From contig CM040448.1 in the NCBI GenBank assembly GCA_022749755.1, forward strand, positions 12,708,481 through 12,772,480: a stretch of DNA of 64,000 bases, given 5' to 3'. Below are positions 60,957 to 64,000 of the stretch, piece by piece. How positions within the stretch are numbered: the stretch's first letter is position 1; each line of letters opens with the position of its first letter. The notes below the pieces were generated by a model. That model searched no databases. It was not told the origin of the DNA and was given only the letters and a program-made list of their open reading frames with translations. This DNA is from Azadirachta indica. Its lineage: Eukaryota > Streptophyta > Magnoliopsida > Sapindales > Meliaceae. The position numbers and the translations under genes are program-made.

Positions 60957-63171
60957 TTAGAGCATTCTAAGATCATAATTTAGAAAATGAGATCTCCTGC
61001 TCTTTGATTAGAGCACTTTCCGAATCTGTATTTTAGTGGATTAGAAACTATAGCTTATATACCTTTTTCTTTAGTTTTTTTCTCTCTCTCTCTCTTTTTT
61101 TTTTAATGTCGTTTTGCTTCTATGGAATAACAGAACAAGACGGTGGTGAATAAACATACATAGAAGCCATGTTTTGTTTTTTTTTTAGTTATATCCTCTT
61201 CCTACTGTTTGTGAATTGGTCTGAGGTTTTGCCAATGATCTGACTTCATGGAAGAGGTAAAATCTGTCTGTAACATCACTGTATATATGGTAAATGATCG
61301 TTTCTTTTGTTTCAAGTTCTTTTCTTTTGCTGTCAATTGTGATTTCCCCACCTTATCGATCAAGTTATGTTGTTTACAATATGGTCGGCTAGTTTAGGGG
61401 GCCGAGGACTTGTAAAATGTAGACCTGACTTTTTTCTTTTGAAGGATAATTCTTAGTTGTTCCAGTTTGACTGATATACCTCTTCTGTTATTATTTTCAA
61501 TGGTCTTCTTTGTTTTTCTTCCTCTAAGAGTAGATATTCAAGTTAGATTTAAATTGAACTTTATTTTGAAGTGATAATATTAGGAAAAAAGATCAATTTG
61601 ATAGTTCTTCCTCTTTTATATTTACATTATGATTCTCCATCCATTTTTGAATATCTTCTTGAGTCTTATTTTGTATTAAACTGTAGATATTCCTTTGGAA
61701 GAAGATTTGTTGGATGACGTGTCATCTCAGTCGAGAGATTAGATCAGCTTAGTATTTTAAAAAAGGGGATTGGAATAAAATGATTCAATACATTATTGTA
61801 TTAAAGTGACCAAATTCAGAGTCACCCTTGATCAAATAAAAAATTATTAGAATCTTTTGCTTTCAGTAGCTTGCTTTTTAACGTAAAATTTATAATTGGT
61901 TCAATTTATTATTTAAATTATTAAAATGCCGCCACCAAAGTGGACTGGTCTAAATAAAATAATACTTTTGACTTAAATCGGCAAATGTCCAATACGCCGG
62001 CTTTGTAGTTGAGTGCACTTGTTCATAGTGAAGCTCTCCCGAGTTAAAATACAATAAAATTTTTAGCCATTAAACATAAATAGTAAATTCTTGATAAATA
62101 TTAATTATCATAAGAACGAGTGTTTATATAATGTTTTTCCAAAATTAATTTAGAGTGTGTTTGAAACTTAACTATTCGTCTAATGTCAACAATCTAATGA
62201 AAATCAGTGCTTGGGAAAATTGTTGCCGCTATATTTTTCAAGCTGAGTAAAAATAATTATAAAAATAAGAATAATACTAGAACTTAATTTAAAATGCTTT
62301 GAAAATCTTTCTGGATTCAGATTTCTCTTGTGGGCACTTAGACAATATTATATCTATTTAATATATCACTCAAATTGTCCAAATTGTTGGACATTGAAAT
62401 GTAAATTGTCCAAAAATAATACAAAATAAGTAAACACACCTGAAAAAATTTTCTTGCGCTTGCCTCATTTCCATATATTTTTTTTTTATTTTCTTTCCAC
62501 CTACTTCACAACGCTTAAATGACAAAACTACCCTCGAACATGATGCTCAATTTCGTAAACTAGCGCATGAATCAAGTAATTTTATAATGATATTTAAAGA
62601 AAATACAAATATTTCATTATCGAGATGGTCCTCCTATCAAGGACAATTAAGTAATTGAAGGAAAAATACATCAATAAGAAAAATAATAATTAACGTCTTT
62701 ATCTAAATTGGTGTGCTCCTTGCGGAATCTTCCACCTCTAATATTAATATGAAAGGATAATGCCATCTAAGTCCCTAAGATTTTATATCTTTACTAGATA
62801 TGTCTATGGCATTACTAAGATAACCAAAATACCCTTACGCTAAATGGCTTAAGGGGAAGGGTGTATTAGGTTATTTAATTAGGTGAGCTGGGATTTATTT
62901 GCTACAAATAGACAATCTGTATCCTTATTCACAAAATTATAAACAAATAGGGATCTGAATGTTATTAACACATTCAAGGATTAATAAAACATTTAAAACA
63001 AGGAAAATTAAAAATTAAAAAAATTTAAAAATAACAAGAGTGTGAGTGAGAGTCGACTGGGCGTCACAATTTAAGACTAAACCGAACCCTAACGATTCTC
63101 AGTTGATAGGAAAATCTTGGGGAATCAACCAAATTTAATCTTCAATCTTTCTCCCTCTCTTTCAATCGATC
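60957..63171. other. Intergenic: F-box 3' flank and MSBP promoter
   Basis: The first few hundred bases are F-box 3' UTR. The middle is AT-rich without genes. A short near-palindromic stretch (GCCATctaagtccctaagat at 62762-62781, with ATGGC near 62806) may be a transposon remnant. The leader of the steroid-binding protein gene lies at about 63040-63171. Confidence 0.5.
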
Positions 63172-63476
63172 ATGGCTCTGCAACTGTGGGAGACTCTAAA
63201 GGAGGCAATTCCGGCCTACACCGGACTCTCTCCATCGACCTTCTTTACGGTTCTAGCTTTACTGTGGGCCATATACTACGTCTTATCAGGAATTTTCGGG
63301 CCCTCTGATAGTCCCCAACAAAGATCCAGAGAGGTTGAGGAGTTGCAGCCTCTGCCGCCACCGGTTCAGCTCGGCGAGGTCACCGAGGAGGAGCTCAAGC
63401 AGTACGATGGCTCCGATCCTAAAAAGCCTCTTCTCATGGCCATCAAGGGCCAGATCTACGATGTTTCTCAGAGCAG
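63172..63476 (+). CDS. Membrane steroid-binding protein (MAPR family), first exon only
   Basis: The exon runs from ATG to an AG|GTAT donor in phase 2, giving 101 residues plus two bases; the rest lies beyond the window. A short N-terminal segment is followed by a transmembrane anchor (FFTVLALLWAIYYVLSGIFG, about residues 24-43), a Pro-rich linker, and the start of the cytochrome-b5-like steroid/haem-binding domain (FTEEEL-type VTEEELKQYDGSD, then LMAIKGQIYDVSQSR). This is the layout of plant MSBP1/MSBP2, ER or plasma-membrane proteins that bind steroids and also scaffold P450 enzymes of phenylpropanoid metabolism. The donor splits an Arg codon. Position after the F-box gene fits MSBP2 (At3g48890); position in the chromosome-5 order fits MSBP1 (At5g52240). 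Confidence 0.93.
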
Positions 63477-64000
63477 GTATAAAATTTGAATTTCTTATTA
63501 TCTAAATTAATAGATAGTCTTTTTCCTTTTCTTTTTTTTTTTATTCGCTTTTACTTTCATGGGTCGACGTCGTTTTCTCCGTTTTAAGTTGAGGCTCTTT
63601 TAAGAACCAAAAGATCGCCCTTTTTTTTTAAGATGATAGAGTTCATTCTTGGGTTATGATGAATAATTGGTTGATATGCCTATTTCTTTTAATTGGTGAT
63701 TGTGTTATCCTTGAGAATCCATGATATTGGTGTGTACTTGTGTGGTTTACAAACTCCTGTAGACATTTACTTTTGGTGATTTTGTTGAAGTTCTGTGATT
63801 TGATAAACTGTGTGTGGCATTAACCCAATAATCTGACTGTAATTTTCATGTTTGGTTTCAATTCAACATGCCAAATGCGTCACTCAGTCCTTGTTAGTTT
63901 GATTGTAGTCCGTCGAGCATCTGAAGTAGATCTTTTCGTGGTCAGGTGCATCTGGATTGGAAACTGATTGCCGTACTAAAACCTTAATTTTTTGCTTGTA
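63477..64000 (+). other. Intron 1 of the MSBP gene, incomplete
   Basis: T-rich sequence after the donor, without an obvious acceptor and coding exon before the right edge. Confidence 0.6.

Noticed and set aside
62750..62820. Possible short transposon with inverted ends
   Set aside because: Only GCCAT and ATGGC words pair clearly, and the stretch is too short to define an element.
1..64000. tRNA, rRNA or CRISPR arrays
   Set aside because: I saw no cloverleaf with A and B boxes, no ribosomal sequence and no spaced short repeats of CRISPR type. The direct repeats here are tandem duplications or microsatellites.

Overview
This is nuclear DNA from a eudicot plant. It is AT-rich, the genes are split by GT-AG introns, intergenic DNA holds a decayed Ty1/copia retrotransposon, foldback elements and AT microsatellites, and every recognisable protein is of plant type. 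I cannot name the species. The order sugar isomerase, protein phosphatase inhibitor-2, ARFRP1-type GTPase, CTF8, MBD13-like and membrane steroid-binding protein matches, from memory, Arabidopsis At5g52190 to At5g52240. The At3g48880-type F-box gene next to the steroid-binding protein gene matches the duplicated Arabidopsis block on chromosome 3.

Left part (1-10.8 kb): a TMEM161-type membrane protein (minus), a COR27/28-type cold and clock regulator of three exons (minus) with two evening elements and a G-box upstream, and a two-exon chalcone-synthase-like type III polyketide synthase (PKS-A, minus).

Middle part (10.8-27.1 kb): about 15 kb of repeats separates PKS-A from a divergently oriented paralogue, PKS-B (plus). 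It contains a local tandem duplication, a ~1.46-kb long-inverted-repeat element, a diverged tandem array of ~240-bp units, and a Ty1/copia element with a truncated 5' LTR and many stops. Both PKS proteins keep the Cys-His-Asn triad but share unusual residues around the active site, so I do not call them chalcone synthases.

Conserved block (28.8-47.5 kb): a sugar isomerase (SIS) gene with a frameshift in a GAA tract, an inhibitor-2 gene, an ARFRP1 GTPase, the replication-clamp-loader subunit CTF8 and a large MBD13-like protein. These are housekeeping genes of phosphatase control, Golgi traffic, sister-chromatid cohesion and chromatin; they are neighbours by ancestry and not a pathway.

Right part (49.6-64 kb): two tandem CLE peptide-hormone genes (minus), one encoding an unusual peptide with Gln at position 1 and Cys at position 5; a ~0.97-kb foldback element; an F-box/LRR gene; and the first exon of a membrane steroid-binding protein running off the right edge.

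Exon borders come from reading splice signals and frames by eye. All coding spans sum to multiples of three, but none is checked against transcripts.
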